Below are positions 12,197-24,872 of a stretch of DNA of 64,000 nucleotides, in pieces. The notes beneath the pieces are model-generated. The model was not told where the DNA came from, did no database searches, and saw nothing but the letters and a program-made list of their open reading frames with translations. The translations under genes and the position numbers were made by a program. The stretch comes from Urophycis tenuis (lineage: Eukaryota; Chordata; Actinopteri; Gadiformes; Phycidae), in contig JAXIVH010000031.1 of NCBI GenBank assembly GCA_036785325.1, forward strand, positions 4,397,871-4,461,870, written 5' to 3'. Position 1 is the first letter of the stretch; each line of letters begins with the position of its first letter.

Positions 12197-12828
12197 TCCG
12201 GTCATTCTGATTTTCCAGGGTGTGATTCCAGGTCCAGAACTCCAGATGTGTTTAAATTCCTGTGTTCTTGCTAGATTTATGGTATACGTGTATATATTTA
12301 TATATCATATATATTTATAGTCTTGAAGTAGATGTTTATAACACAATAATTTTTTTGATTCTGTCAACACATTTTTTTATCACAGAGCGACACAATTACA
12401 AGCTTGAGGAAAATATCTAAATCTAATTCCTCTCTGTATCTGTTATGATTTAGCAGACACAATTATCCACTCTGACTTAGTGGTTTGGGCTGCAGCACCC
12501 CAGCAGGCTGCACTCTGGGTAATCCTTGGTCTATCCCGGGCCACTATTTTGAACATGTGTATGATGTATATGTGCCTTTGTAGAATGCAGAATGCATCAT
12601 GGGAGTTTTTGGTTGGTGACACTCAGCCATGTTGAGAGGACTCAGGAGACTTGTGAGGTTCAAGTGTGACACTGTTACTCGCTCCGTCGCAGGGGCCAGT
12701 GGAGAACAGTTTACACAACAGCCAGCCGACTCAGCCTTTTAATTCTTAGGTTAATCTTCTGCACAATAGAGCGGGGCTATTTCTGGAGCTGCCTGTGTTT
12801 ATAGGAGGAACTAACATCCAGCACCTTA

Positions 12829-13020
<192 letters not shown>

Positions 13021-14809
13021 GATTATCGCGCACTGTCACCTAAAACACACACACACACACACACATTCTCGCCCTCATCAACTCACACACACACACACAA
13101 ACACACGTACTGACACAGAGCTCTCTTTGCCCCCCCCCCCACCCCACAGTGTAAGGGCAGCAACATGATGGAGTCTGAACGCTACGATTGTAAAGTCAAC
13201 TATTTATAACTCACACACACACACTTCATAGCTCGGACAGTGAGGGATGCAGCAACAGTTGTTGTTAGCAACGCAGAGAGAGAGAAAAAAAAAAACTTGA
13301 AAACTTTCCACTAGACGGCAGCTGCCAAGTTCTCTGTTACCCATCAGCCCCCACCGTGATGACGATGATGATGATGATTGATGAGGACGACGATGAAGAT
13401 GAAGCCAGAGCCAAGACGTCTAGGGGGGCCTCGCCATATCTCTCTCCGCTTTGTTTGTCTTCCCCCCCCCCCCCCCCCCGTGACAAGCGCTGTGAGCCCG
13501 GCTGGACGGTGTGTCTCAGGACAACAGGAAAGGACGGGCCTCTTATCGCCTCGAGGTGCCCTCAAAGGTCTTCACAAGGGTTCCACGGAAACGTTCGAGG
13601 GACGATGACGCCACCCGACCGCACCCGACCGCACAGAGGAGACGCGCTGTTTCCGTGAGCTTTACTGGCCGCCGGTGTGAGGGCGTGGGGACCCGTGGGC
13701 CCTGCAGCTCTAACGGCGGTACACTGCGGTGTACTGTAGACGCCAGGGTGCACATGTTCCTCGTGGCCTCAGCCCCGCCGCCGCCCGCCGCTGTCACATG
13801 CACACTTCAGATCTATATTGAGTCATGTGGCTTTGTTAGTGTTGCATCTACTGTATCTCTCCGTTCTCTCTCTCTCTGCTGACCTTTGAATCACCAGCCA
13901 TGTGGTGTGTGTATGCTATTAAATGGTGTCTGTGGTATATTTTGTATTATAGCCATATTTGGTTGCTATTTCTTCAGTATGTTGGATATACACGTATGCT
14001 GTACGCGCGATGTGATGGTTTTCATGAAAGTTTTATCAGCGTCGTCCAAACTGGGTTGCTCTGCGAGGTCAGAGGTCAGGCTACTGAAGTGCTAAGTCTC
14101 TAAGAAAGACCCAGGAAACACTTGTCTTCTGTCAGATTAACACTTTCGGAGGGTTCCTCGGAGAGGCAACACTCCCGGGAGTTTGTCTGTAATCAGATTA
14201 GTTTCCTCTGTAATCACATTAGACGGCTTTAGCAACACAGAGAGTGTGTGACTGGCTTTGTGTCTCTGTGTGTTTGTAGTTTCGGTTTCTGTGCCGATGC
14301 TTTCCGGGGCCTCTGCTTCTTTCGGGGTTTAGAGCTCATAAGAGCGCAGCTCTACGAGGTCATCGAGAGCTCATGAGAGCACAGCTCTTTGAGGCTGTCT
14401 AGAGCTCATAAGAATGCAGCTCTACGAGGGCCCGGGAGCCAGGAAGGCCTGCGGTCGGTCGGCAGAGCCACTCTGCCATGGCTTTAAGCTCCTTAAGAAA
14501 CAGAGTCTACCGCAGAGTCCTGGGCCGCTTACCTCCCTACGTCTGAGACAGGAGGAGCAGGGAGCACATGATATCACCGGAGCTTACCCGGTCCTCCCAC
14601 CGCCCCTTGGAGGGTTATAGGGTTGAACCCGGAGCAGGGTACTGCAGACGTGTGTCTGTTAGCCGGGGGGCTGATATCAGGCACAATACTGTGGTTCTCT
14701 GGTGCAATCTTAACTTCATGGCCACCTTCAATCCTCCTCTGACATGTATCTGTGGTTTTGTGAATGCGACTTTACACTCATGTTATGTTGTGTCCTCATA
14801 GTATTTCTC

Positions 14810-15009
14810 NNNNNNNNNNNNNNNNNNNNNNNNNNNNNNNNNNNNNNNNNNNNNNNNNNNNNNNNNNNNNNNNNNNNNNNNNNNNNNNNNNNNNNNNNNN
14901 NNNNNNNNNNNNNNNNNNNNNNNNNNNNNNNNNNNNNNNNNNNNNNNNNNNNNNNNNNNNNNNNNNNNNNNNNNNNNNNNNNNNNNNNNNNNNNNNNNNN
15001 NNNNNNNNN
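14810..15009. other. Assembly gap (200 N)
   Basis: A run of exactly 200 undetermined bases, probably a scaffold gap of nominal length. Confidence 1.
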
Positions 15010-16269
15010 ACGGGTTTTTTTTCATAGCCTATATTTTCCGTAATAAAATAATGGAAAGTGTATAGCAATAAATAAGACCAGTAGAGATGCGCCGCTCACA
15101 CCTATCGGAGGGAGAACACACCGGAGCAGAAGTGACACCAACACATTATTTTCGGCGGTCGTTAATGAATAGAGATGTGATGGTTCTATTAAGAAATAAT
15201 TAACTAAAACGGAGAAAGTGGAAGGGAAAGAGGCCGACGTGGTTAATAAGGCACCCAGGGACAGACAGACTCAAGACGTGTGCAGAAAAAACTGTCGTAG
15301 ACACTTCGCCTTCTGTTTTGTACCATAGGCCAACACTGAATGTAAATGAAGTAGGCTACTCTATGGAATATAATCAATAGTCTATTGCATATAGATTAAA
15401 GTCCATTTCAAATAGCTGTAACATCCTAAAATGTTTCCTTAATAAGGAGGCAGGCCTGTTTAAAATGCCCAACTCTGACCGGTGGAGGGTTCGCGTTAGA
15501 CCACCAAACGTGGTCTTGGGTGCTGCTTGGGACCGGAGGGGATCCTGAACACGTTAGGGCAAGGATGAAACCGAAACTAAAGACTTGACTGCAGCGCCCG
15601 GATCCCCGGGGAACACCAAGAGAAGAGGGAACACTATAGCGAAACGAGAATGGATCCAGGATATGTAGAAGCTGAGGTTCTTGGTGTGCTGGGTTGGTGA
15701 TAAAGGGGGGGGGGGGGGTCACCTTAACGCTCACGCCCCCCCGGTACCTGACGTGGTCTCGGATATAGGCCTACGAACCACTGAGGGAATTAAAGCTGAC
15801 AGCATTTCCAATGGATTTGGCCACCGCCGGCCAATAACGCTCAACAACACCTCTTTAGTCAAAAGGTTCACATTCATCTGTGAAATGAGAAGCAATTGAC
15901 AGATTTGTTTTTTTACTTAAGAAAATGGCATGCAAATTGTCCGAAGGCTAAATTGCTCTTGGAAACAACAGGCCTTTATCCTGCAGAAGAGGTTTTGATT
16001 ATCCACTCGATTAAAGACGTATAGGCAAACCAAACACGCACACGCACGCACACACGCACACATACACACACGGAAACGTGATCTTGGCGCTGTCTGGGAA
16101 CCCGAGTCCGGTGTTTGCAGAAAGACTTCATTAGCCGGTCTTCACTTCACAGGGTCATTAGGCGTCAGACACCTGGGATGACAGGCTAACTGGATTTAAG
16201 AGCCCTCGGTTCATCCCCTAATGGGCCCGCTAAAGCCCGCTCATCCATCACACAAAGCGACAAAACACC

Positions 16270-16990
16270 CCGGTCCCCCACCAGGCCGTGGCCATGGGAC
16301 CCCACCAGGCCGAGGACCCACCAGGCCGAGGACCCACAAGGGAGAGGACCCACCAGGCCCAGGACCCCACCAGGCCCAGGACCCACCAGGCCGAGGACCC
16401 ACCAGGCCGTGGCCATGGGACCCCACCAGGCCCAGGACCCACCAGGCCCAGGACCCACCAGGCCGGGGACCCACCAGGCCGTGGCCATGGGACCCCACCA
16501 GGCCCAAGACCCACCAGGCCCAGGACCCCACCAGGCCCAGGACCCCACCAGGCCCAGGACCCACCAGGCCGGGGACCCACCAGGCCGAGGACCCACCAGG
16601 CAGAGGACCCACCAGGCCCAGGACCCACCAAGCCGTGGCCATGGGACCCCACCAGGCCCAGGACCCACCAGGCCCAGGACCCACCAGGCCGGGGACCCAC
16701 CAGGCTGTGGCCATGGGACCCCACCAGGCCCAAGACCCACCAGGCCCAGGACCCCACCAGGCCCAGGACCCCACCAGGCCATGGGACCCCACCAGGCCCA
16801 GGACTCACCAGGCCGGGGACTCACCAGGCAGAGGACCCACCAGGCCCAGGACCCACCAGGCCCAAGACCCACCAGGCCGTGGCCATGGGACCCCACCAGG
16901 CCCAGGACCCACCAGGCCACAGGACCCCACCAGACCCAGGACCCACCAGGCCACAGAACCCACCAGGTCCGGGACCACGGGGCCCCACCA
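16270..16990. repeat. GC-rich 15/16-bp minisatellite
   Basis: About 45 imperfect units of GACCCACCAGGCCCA with 15- and 16-bp variants, organised in higher-order blocks marked by GGCCGTGGCCATGGGACC. Frames stay open for several hundred codons on both strands because the unit lacks TA-containing stops. The predicted Pro/Gly- or Trp/Gly-rich proteins are not credible genes. Confidence 0.92.
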
Positions 16991-18984
16991 GGCCAGACAA
17001 CACGGGTCTCACCCAGGGGCAGGGGGAGGAACCCGTGTGGCCCCTGGACATTAGAAAGCAGTAACACCACAGCCGATGCTGAACGTGCCCGGGGGAATAA
17101 TGCAAAGGACTCACTAGAGAGGGAAGGAGATACTCTTATCGTTAGATTTCAGTCATGTACAGCAGATGTACAGCAACACAGACCTGCGCATGCACCCTCT
17201 TGGAGATAACCATCACATTCTTGAGGGGTTCAAAGCACGACAAGAATACGAAATAGGCTGCAAATATAAATGGTATTACATTACCGAAGACAGGGTCCTG
17301 TATAATACTAAATATAAAATGTAAATGTTGTGGACCAAAGTGACAAACAAATTTAATGAGGTTACGGTAAGAATAACCGCCAACAGTCTCTTCTCCCCAA
17401 GCCGTGAGGATCATTCACTCAACTGAAATGAACTGCTGAGTGTCAGAAGTTGGTGAAGCATAGTGTAAACCCTGGTGTTTAAAGCACACACGCATGCACG
17501 CACACGCACACACACACACACACACATGATTTAGAAGTCAAGCAAATAAAATGACACGAGTGAAGTCAGAAGTATTTCTGTAATATAAATACATTCCAGT
17601 TCAGATCATTTGGCAGCTCTCCTACCGTTCCAATAGCGTTCTTACACGTTAGCACAGTCAGCTCCCTCCATCCTCCTGTAGTACCCTTAATATTAACATA
17701 ACCATTTAAAAAAAACACCAGCTCTTCAAAAACACATTAAACACCAAGCGTTTGCTTTAACCTAAACCCCAATGTTCTGTTGTACATACGCGGAATGCAA
17801 GGCAGCTGGTGGTGGTCTGAACCGCATCACCAGCCAGCTCAAGACAGGTTGTTCCAGCAGGGAACCGGCAAAGTGCTTTGGGACAAACTCTCAGACTCAC
17901 AGGAGAAAGCTGGAGAGGACAGTTGTCAGTTTGCATGTTTGTGAGTCTCCCTGTTTACAAGTGTGTTCTAGATAATGAGGCTCTCAAGAGCTCGCAGATC
18001 TCAGAGTCACCCATCAGAAGTAGATGAGATGGGGCGAACTTTGTGAAATACCACTACACGGAGAACGCGGGTCACACGGTCTCCGCGGACACTTTGAATA
18101 CTGTACGGCGATGTAAGACATAAACAGAAAAAATTGGAACTTGGCAGGTGAGGGGCAAAGGTCGAGACTTGACTCTTCACCCTCGACCTCCACCGTCTAA
18201 TCCTCACCGTCGACGATGACTGCGCCTGCTCCAGTTTGGTTACATTTAGCCCACTTGGGCCTGGTTTTGGCTCAGCATACTTACAAGAAAAAAAAAAAAG
18301 TACAAAACAGCAGAGAGATCGCCAGTTGGCAGCCGAATCGTATAGCGGGCAGTCGACATGCAGGCTGACCTCCCGCTGACCCTGTCAGACCAGCAGCCTC
18401 CGCCATCTGACCCGTCATGCATTTGCACTAACCCACACGTTTAAGAGAGAAACAGCAAAACAATATAAAGCAAGACATCTGTAAGCACGCCACACGCAAC
18501 CCTGTCTTCCAAAGTTCTGTCGGATGCTGCCCCAGAGGGTACCGTGCCAACAGTCAGTGTCCTTCACTCGGTTTTCTGGAGACGTGGAAAAGCTTGTGAC
18601 GCCACATGCTGGGCTCAGCATCAGCACAGCCCGGGGGGACTCTGCGTTGTCAGGAGGAAAGCCTGAAGCCGGCCCGTAACCAGGGAGACTAGGCCCAGTA
18701 ACCAGGGAGACTAAGAAAACCCTCTTTGGTGCCCATCCAACAGAACCAAAAAGTCTTCCGTTTGCATTGGGTGAATGTGGGCCTTTCCCCCCCCCCCCCT
18801 CCGTTATTTCCTAGGCCGGTTCTCCAGAGGAGGGAGGGCGTTATAAGCACGGGGGGGGGGCATCCCTGCACTGGTCCATGGGCCATGCGGGGTACCCCTG
18901 GAGGTTTGAGGGTGACCCCAGAGGCATCCAGCAGGATGGCTGCCCATACCCTGAGAAATCCTCCTTCCGTCACTGCAGATCCAA

Positions 18985-19150
18985 TCCAGACCCAGTTCAG
19001 TCCAGACCCAGTTCAGTCCGGACCCAGTCCAGTCCAGACCCAGTCCAGTCCAGACCCAGTTCAGTCCAGACCCAGTTCAGTCCAGACCCAGTTCAGTCCA
19101 GACCCAGTTCAGTTCAGACCCAGTTCAGTCCAGACCCAGTCCATGCCCAA
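18985..19150. repeat. 15-bp minisatellite
   Basis: About eleven copies of CAGTCCAGACCCAGTT with C/T variation, downstream of b4galt7. Confidence 0.9.
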
Positions 19151-19444
19151 CCCAGAGTTGGCAGGCAAGACCCACCCTCGCTGAAAGACACCGTTCATTA
19201 AGAATAAATAGAAATGGCCGTCAAAGTTCCAGGTTTCGAGCGCCACGCTTCACGTTGTTTATGTGGGGAGTTCATTAGGACCTCTCTCCATTAACAAGCC
19301 CCAACGAGCTTTGTTGTGCATCTACTCCGTCATCCATGTTCTGCTGGGGTGGGTTGGGGGGTTGGCGGGTGTGTGTGTGTGTGTGTGGGGGGGGCCGGGG
19401 GGTGTCTGAGTAGTCCAGGGTCTATGCAGGTCTGCTATGGGGTT

Positions 19445-22400
19445 CTAGGCCATGAGGCACCAGGGTGTGTTCTTCTGGTCGCAGTCCAGCTTGGTGTTGA
19501 CGATGGTGCAGGGAGCGCCACTGATGGTCACCTCCTGTCTGGACTCCACCTGGTACAGCAGGTTGGTCAGCCCCCCCTCGGGGTCCACCTTAAACTGCTC
19601 CTGGGGAGGGCAGGAGGAGGAGGGAGAGAGGGAGACAGAGAGACAGAGAGACAGAGAGACAGAGAGACAGAGAGAGAGAGAAACAAGAGACGGCGCCTTC
19701 GTCAAAGTAGTGTTTCCTAGCCTTGGGGTCAAGTCACATCTTTGAACAATATTTCAAAGGCCTCAAAAAGGCCATGTCAATACAAATAGACATCATCGCC
19801 ACAAGTGAACCACTAACTTGAACCACTCCCTTTTGTGTGTGTGGTCAGCCTCAAACAGGCGGTCTCAAAATAGCTTCAAGCCTTCATATTCTAACAAAAT
19901 TTAAAATATCCAACATTGATGTCAATAATATTCAATTTATATTCGGCCTCTTTGTCGTCAGCAGACACCGTCGCATATTGCCAATACAAACAGGTAGGAA
20001 TAAATAGGTCTACATGCAGGTGCCACAATAAAGTAAAATTAACACACCAAACCACACCAATGAACCAACAACACGACATGCTCTCCTGGAGCTCCACAGT
20101 GGAGCCCCATGAGGAGGGCTACCTGTTTCTGTGAGGCGATCCTCTTCTGGTCCCTCTTCCTCCAGGCCGGGTCGTGGATGTGTCTGAAGGTCTTGTAGCC
20201 TGTGGTGATCCCACTGGGCCTGAACAACTGGCCAGAGGCCGACCCACACGTGTTTGAGAACGCGCCATGAGAACACGCCGTGAGAACACGCCGTCGTGCA
20301 CTCACACGCTTAAAAACACTGCATTTTGAACGGAGGATTTCTGATTTCTGATTCTTCATTGTTGAGTTGAAGAGGAGTGGGACTGCAGGTCAGACCTGAC
20401 GTTACTACAAGGTGACTGATGACTGATGGATAACATGTCTTCATCACATTGTAGTCAGAACAATATTTACATAGAATACGAATGAGTTAGCACGGAACGT
20501 TCTGTTGTGTGTTCATATTTAAACAATGACAAAAACCATGACTTTACCGAAACCAATAAAAGGGGTTTACCTGTAGCCCGGCCTTCTTCAGTCTTCGGTA
20601 GAACTCATCGTCCTCTCGCCCCCAGCCCCAGAAGCGGTTCGACATGCCGTTACACTGAAAGAACAGAACGCGTGTTGTGTTGTGTTGTCCTTTCATAACG
20701 CGTGTTGTGCTTTCATAACGCTCATGGGCTCACATTCTAGAGGCAGCGTGTTCAAAGAGTAACCAAACAGTCCCGCCAGGATCACAACCACCACGATTCA
20801 CCCGCGCCTCACCGTGTTTTCACGCTAAGAGCGGAACAGTCTCACCGTGTTGTCACGCTAAGAGCTGAACAGTCTCACCGTGTTGTCACGCTAAGAGCTG
20901 AACAGTCTCACCGTGTTGTCATGCTAAGAGCTGAACAGTCTCACCGTGTTGTCATACTAAGAGCTGAACAGTCTCATCGTGTTGTCACGCTAAGAGCGGA
21001 ACAGTCTCACCGTGTTGTCACGCTAAGAGCGGAACAGTCTCACCGTGTTGCCATGCTAAGAGCTGAACAGTCTCACCGTGTTGCCATGCTAAGAGCCGAA
21101 CAGTCTCACCGTGTTGTCATGCTAAGAGCTGAACAGTCTCACCGTGTTGTCATGCTAAGAGCGGAACAGTCTCATCGTGTTGCCATGCTAAGAGCGGAAC
21201 AGTCTCACCGTGTTGTCACGCTAAGAGCTGAACAGTCTCACCGTGTTGCCATGCTAAGAGCTGAACAGTCTCTACGTGTTGTCACGCTAAGAGCTGAACA
21301 GTCTCACCGTGTTGTCATGCTAAGAGCTGAACAGTCTCACCATGTTGTCATGCTAAGAGCTGAACAGTTTCACCGTGTTGTCACGCTAACAGCTGAACAG
21401 TCTCACCGTGTTGTCATGCTAAGAGCTTAACAGCCTCACCATGTTATCAGGCTAACATGACAAACAAACAACCTCACCATGTTGCAATGCTAACATACCA
21501 AACTGCCTCACTATGTTGTACGGATAATGTGCCAATGTGTTAAAACACGCCAGCATGCTGCACAGTGTTACCATGTTGTAGTGACAACACGCAAAACATG
21601 CTACACAGAATTACCATGTTGTACTGCCAACAGGCCAACATGCTACACAGCATTACCTTGTTGTAGTGACAACACGCAAAACATGCTACACAGCATTACC
21701 GTGTTGTAGTGCCAACACGCCAGCATGCTACACAGCATTACCATGTTGTAGTGAGAACACGCAAAACATGCTACACAGAATTACCATGTTGTAGTGCCAA
21801 CAGGCCAACATGCTACACAGCATTACCATGTTGTAGTGACAACACGCAAAACATGCTGCACAGCATTACCATGTTGTAGTGACAACACGCAAAACATGCT
21901 ACACAGCATTACCATGTTGTAGTGCCAACACGCCAACCCGCTACACAGCATTACCATGTTGTAGTGACAACATGCAAAACATGCTGCACAGCATTACCAT
22001 GTTGTAGTGACAACACGCAAAACATGCTACACAGCATTACCATGTTGTAGTGACAACACGCCACACAGCATTACCATGTTGTAGTGACAACACGCAAAAC
22101 ATGCTACACAGCATTACCATGTTGTAGTGACAACACGCAAAACATGCTACACAGCATTACTGTTTTGTAGTGACAACACACCAACACACTACACAGCATT
22201 ACCATGTTGTAGTGACAACACGCAAAACATGCTGCACAGCATTACCATGTTGTAGTGACAACACGCAAAATATGCTACACAGCATTACCATGTTGTAGTG
22301 TCAACATGCCAACACGCTACACAGCATTACCATGTTGTAGTGCCAACAGGCCAACATGCTACACAGCATTACCATGTTGTAGTGCCAACAGGCCAACACG

Positions 22401-24872
22401 CTACACAGCATTACCATGTTGTAGTGCCAACAGGCCAACATGCTACGCAGCATTACCATGTTGTAGTGCCAACAGGCCAACACGCTACACAGCATTACCA
22501 TGTTGTAGTGCCAACAGGCCAACATGCTACACAGCATTACCGTGTTGTAGTGCCAACATGCCAACACGCTACACAGCCATGTTGTAGTGCCAACATGCCA
22601 ACACGCTACACAGCATTACCATGTTGTAGTGACAACACGCAAAACATGCTGCACAGCATTACCGTGTTGTAGTGACAACACGCAAAACATGCTACACAGC
22701 ATTACCATGTTGTAGTGCCAACACGCCAACATGCTACACAGCATTACCATGTTGTAGTGACAACACGCCAACACGCTACACAGCATTACCATGTTGTAGT
22801 GACAACACGCAAAACATGCTACACAGCATTACCATGTTGTAGTGACAACACGCCAACACGCTACACAGCATTACCATGTTGTAGTGACAACACGCAAAAC
22901 ATGCTACACAGCATTACCATGTTGTAGTGCCAACACGCCAACACGCTACACAGCATTACCATGTTGTAGAGACAACACGGCAACATGCTACACAGCATTA
23001 CCATGTTGTAGTGCCTCTTGGTGAGCAGCAGGATGCCTCCCACGTAGGTCTTGTAGTGGTAGAGCGGGTGGAGCTCGGGGGACGCCACGTGGAAGGGGCC
23101 CTCCTCGGGGAAGGAGTAGTCCAGGGCCGGGTTGAGGGGCAGCAGGTCCACGTCGTGCATGCCCAGGTAGTCTGTGTCGTTGCCGCTCTCCATGTATCCC
23201 ACGTTGATCAGGGACGCGCGGTTGAACCTGAGGAAGGTCAACGAGCTTTAACACGCACTGAGAGGACTCACTGTTTCAGCTGGGTACATAGTTTGCTGTG
23301 ATACGCAACAGAATTAATAAACTAATCTACAAATGTATATTTTGTGCCATACACTAAACCCGAACACAAGTATTATTTATTAATTACAGCTAATTATTTA
23401 CATCACTGCCTGTCAATGGCCGACCAAACAGATCGAGTCGGGTAAAATCATGGTAACAATGCGGGCGACAGCATCGTGACACATGATGCGTGTTCTTCAG
23501 GTTCAGTATGGTGGTGAACATGGGAGCGTACACAAGCTCAGCTGGTGAATAAACAAGTGGCACTCACCTGTAGTGGTCCACCTGGTTGATGACCAAGATG
23601 CGGTGGCGGATCTTCTTCTTGTTGAGGAAGGCGTGCATGAAGGGAACAAACACCAGCAGCTCCTCAAAGCGCTCTCTGAAGGGAATGATCAGGGCCAGCT
23701 TGTGGGGTCCCCAGGTGGGGTCGTCCACAGCAGAGGCAGCCTGGGCCTCCAGCGGACAGGGCTGCTGCTGATGGTGCTGGGAGGAGCGGGCATCGGCCAT
23801 GGCAGCACTGCTGCTGGAGGAGGACATGTCCCCGGAGCAGCTGAGCTGGAGCAGGACGAGGGAGACCAGCACTAGGACCATGCAGAGCCCAAACAGCTTG
23901 TAGACTGTAAACTTCCCAGAGAGGAACCTGGTGGAACGCCCAAACAGGGAAATTTTCTTAAAAATTATGCTCATGAAACCAGTTAGGGAAAGCTCAAGTG
24001 AGATATCTTTAAAGGTTAGGAGGTCACCTAGGGTCAAGGATGCAGTACAGCAGAGTTATATGTAATATATAATACCAACAATATGAGACCAACATATTAT
24101 ATTTTTGGACAGTTGAGTTAGGAGTATTCAGCAACAAAGATGGTCTGGTATTATGAACATTCATTTGTTGAAATGGATGTGAAGGAAATTCTCCCAAGAA
24201 ACTAGTACACACCTGCTTGACGTCAATTTACGTTGACGTCTAATGTAAATGTTCAAACATGCATGTTATAAAAATTCTAATTTGCATGCAGTTAAAGTGA
24301 GTTATTGCTTGGACATAAAAATAAGTACAGTTGGCTAAGGCTAGTTAGTACAAGTTGCAGAGTACACAACTAACCATTAGCCCCTCATATGCCTCTGGGG
24401 TGAGGAATTTATCACCAGCCATATAGCCAACTCTGGAAAACGAGGTCATATTTTGTCAGCTAGCGTGAAACTTGCTGCGTGAGTCACTCAACTCGATTTT
24501 GTATCGCACTTCCATGCCAGTCAGTAAGTCAGTGCAAGTTGGGCAGTTCCTTGTACAGTGAACTGAGAGGCCCATTCACAGAGACTCTGTGTACTCACTC
24601 AGAGAGCCAATTCTCCCCTGGCCCAGGCTGTCTGTGGGGCTTGTTTCTTGTGTGGTCAAGGAAGGGGTTATGAGAATAGTTTGTTGGCAATAGTCTCGTA
24701 CAACCCATAGTACAGTCAATACACATGAAACGGTAGATTTGGATCAGCAATACATCAATCCGATTTTTTTGGTGAGTAAATGATGGACGTTTAATGTCCA
24801 GAAAAAACAAAGTTATTACCTTCTTTCCTCCTTGAAGTAGAGTACAGGCTTCCTTTTCGATGAATACATCAT
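19445..24872 (-). CDS. b4galt7: Xylosylprotein beta-1,4-galactosyltransferase 7
   Basis: Golgi type II enzyme (galactosyltransferase I) that adds the first galactose to xylose in the glycosaminoglycan linker of proteoglycans. Exons in transcript order are 24872-24820, 23927-23568, 23227-23002, 20654-20571, 20227-20123 and 19600-19445. They join in frame to 327 residues, the length of human B4GALT7. A short cytoplasmic tail is followed by a membrane anchor (about 27-46) and LQLSCSGD. Catalytic features fall at the human positions: D163-V-D165 (metal and UDP binding), W224 within FWGWGREDDEF, and H257-I-H259. R270, altered in a human Ehlers-Danlos form, is conserved. Two ATGs in tandem open the gene; the upstream one is used here. 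Intron 3 (23001-20655) is nearly all tandem repeat, carrying copies of the exon 3 donor. Exon 3 ends HYNM where human has HYRL. Confidence 0.97.
19626..19686. repeat. (GACA/GA)n microsatellite
   Basis: A GAGACAGAGAGACAGA-type tract in b4galt7 intron 5, close to the exon 6 acceptor. In the transcript it gives a CU-rich run upstream of the AG. Confidence 0.85.
20818..21450. repeat. 33-bp minisatellite in b4galt7 intron 3
   Basis: About 19 copies of a unit containing CTCACCGTGTTGTCATGCTA and AGAGCTGAACAGT. On the transcribed (minus) strand every unit reads CAACACGGTGAGA, a good match to a 5' splice site. Copies decay toward 21500, where a second array begins. Confidence 0.93.
21530..23001. repeat. 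43-bp minisatellite seeded on the exon 3 donor
   Basis: About 33 copies of a roughly 43-bp unit, abutting exon 3 of b4galt7. On the minus strand each unit contains CACTACAACATGGTAATG and then CTGTGTAG. The first twelve bases equal the end of exon 3 and the following GTAATG equals its donor, so the array reiterates the exon-intron junction. Units vary in the linker (GACAACACGCAAAAC or GCCAACACGCCAAC). Confidence 0.95.

Larger units (their letters stand above)
15010..19444. other. Intergenic DNA without a recognised gene (right part)
   Basis: Between the gap and the b4galt7 stop codon I see two minisatellites (16270-16990 and 18985-19150), short CA tracts near 16035 and 17490, and otherwise unremarkable sequence. 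The part nearest 19444 probably includes the b4galt7 3' UTR, but no convincing poly(A) hexamer on the minus strand stands out. Confidence 0.5.

Noticed and set aside
16186..17209. Collagen-like and Trp/Gly-rich open frames on both strands
   Set aside because: They are produced by a 15/16-bp GC-rich tandem repeat. Several competing frames are equally open, with no start or splice support.
20921..21430. Open frame with repeating LRAEQSHRVV
   Set aside because: It lies wholly within the intronic 33-bp array of b4galt7 on the opposite strand.
20818..23001. CRISPR-like array of regular repeats
   Set aside because: The units are directly joined without unique spacers and the DNA is a vertebrate intron.
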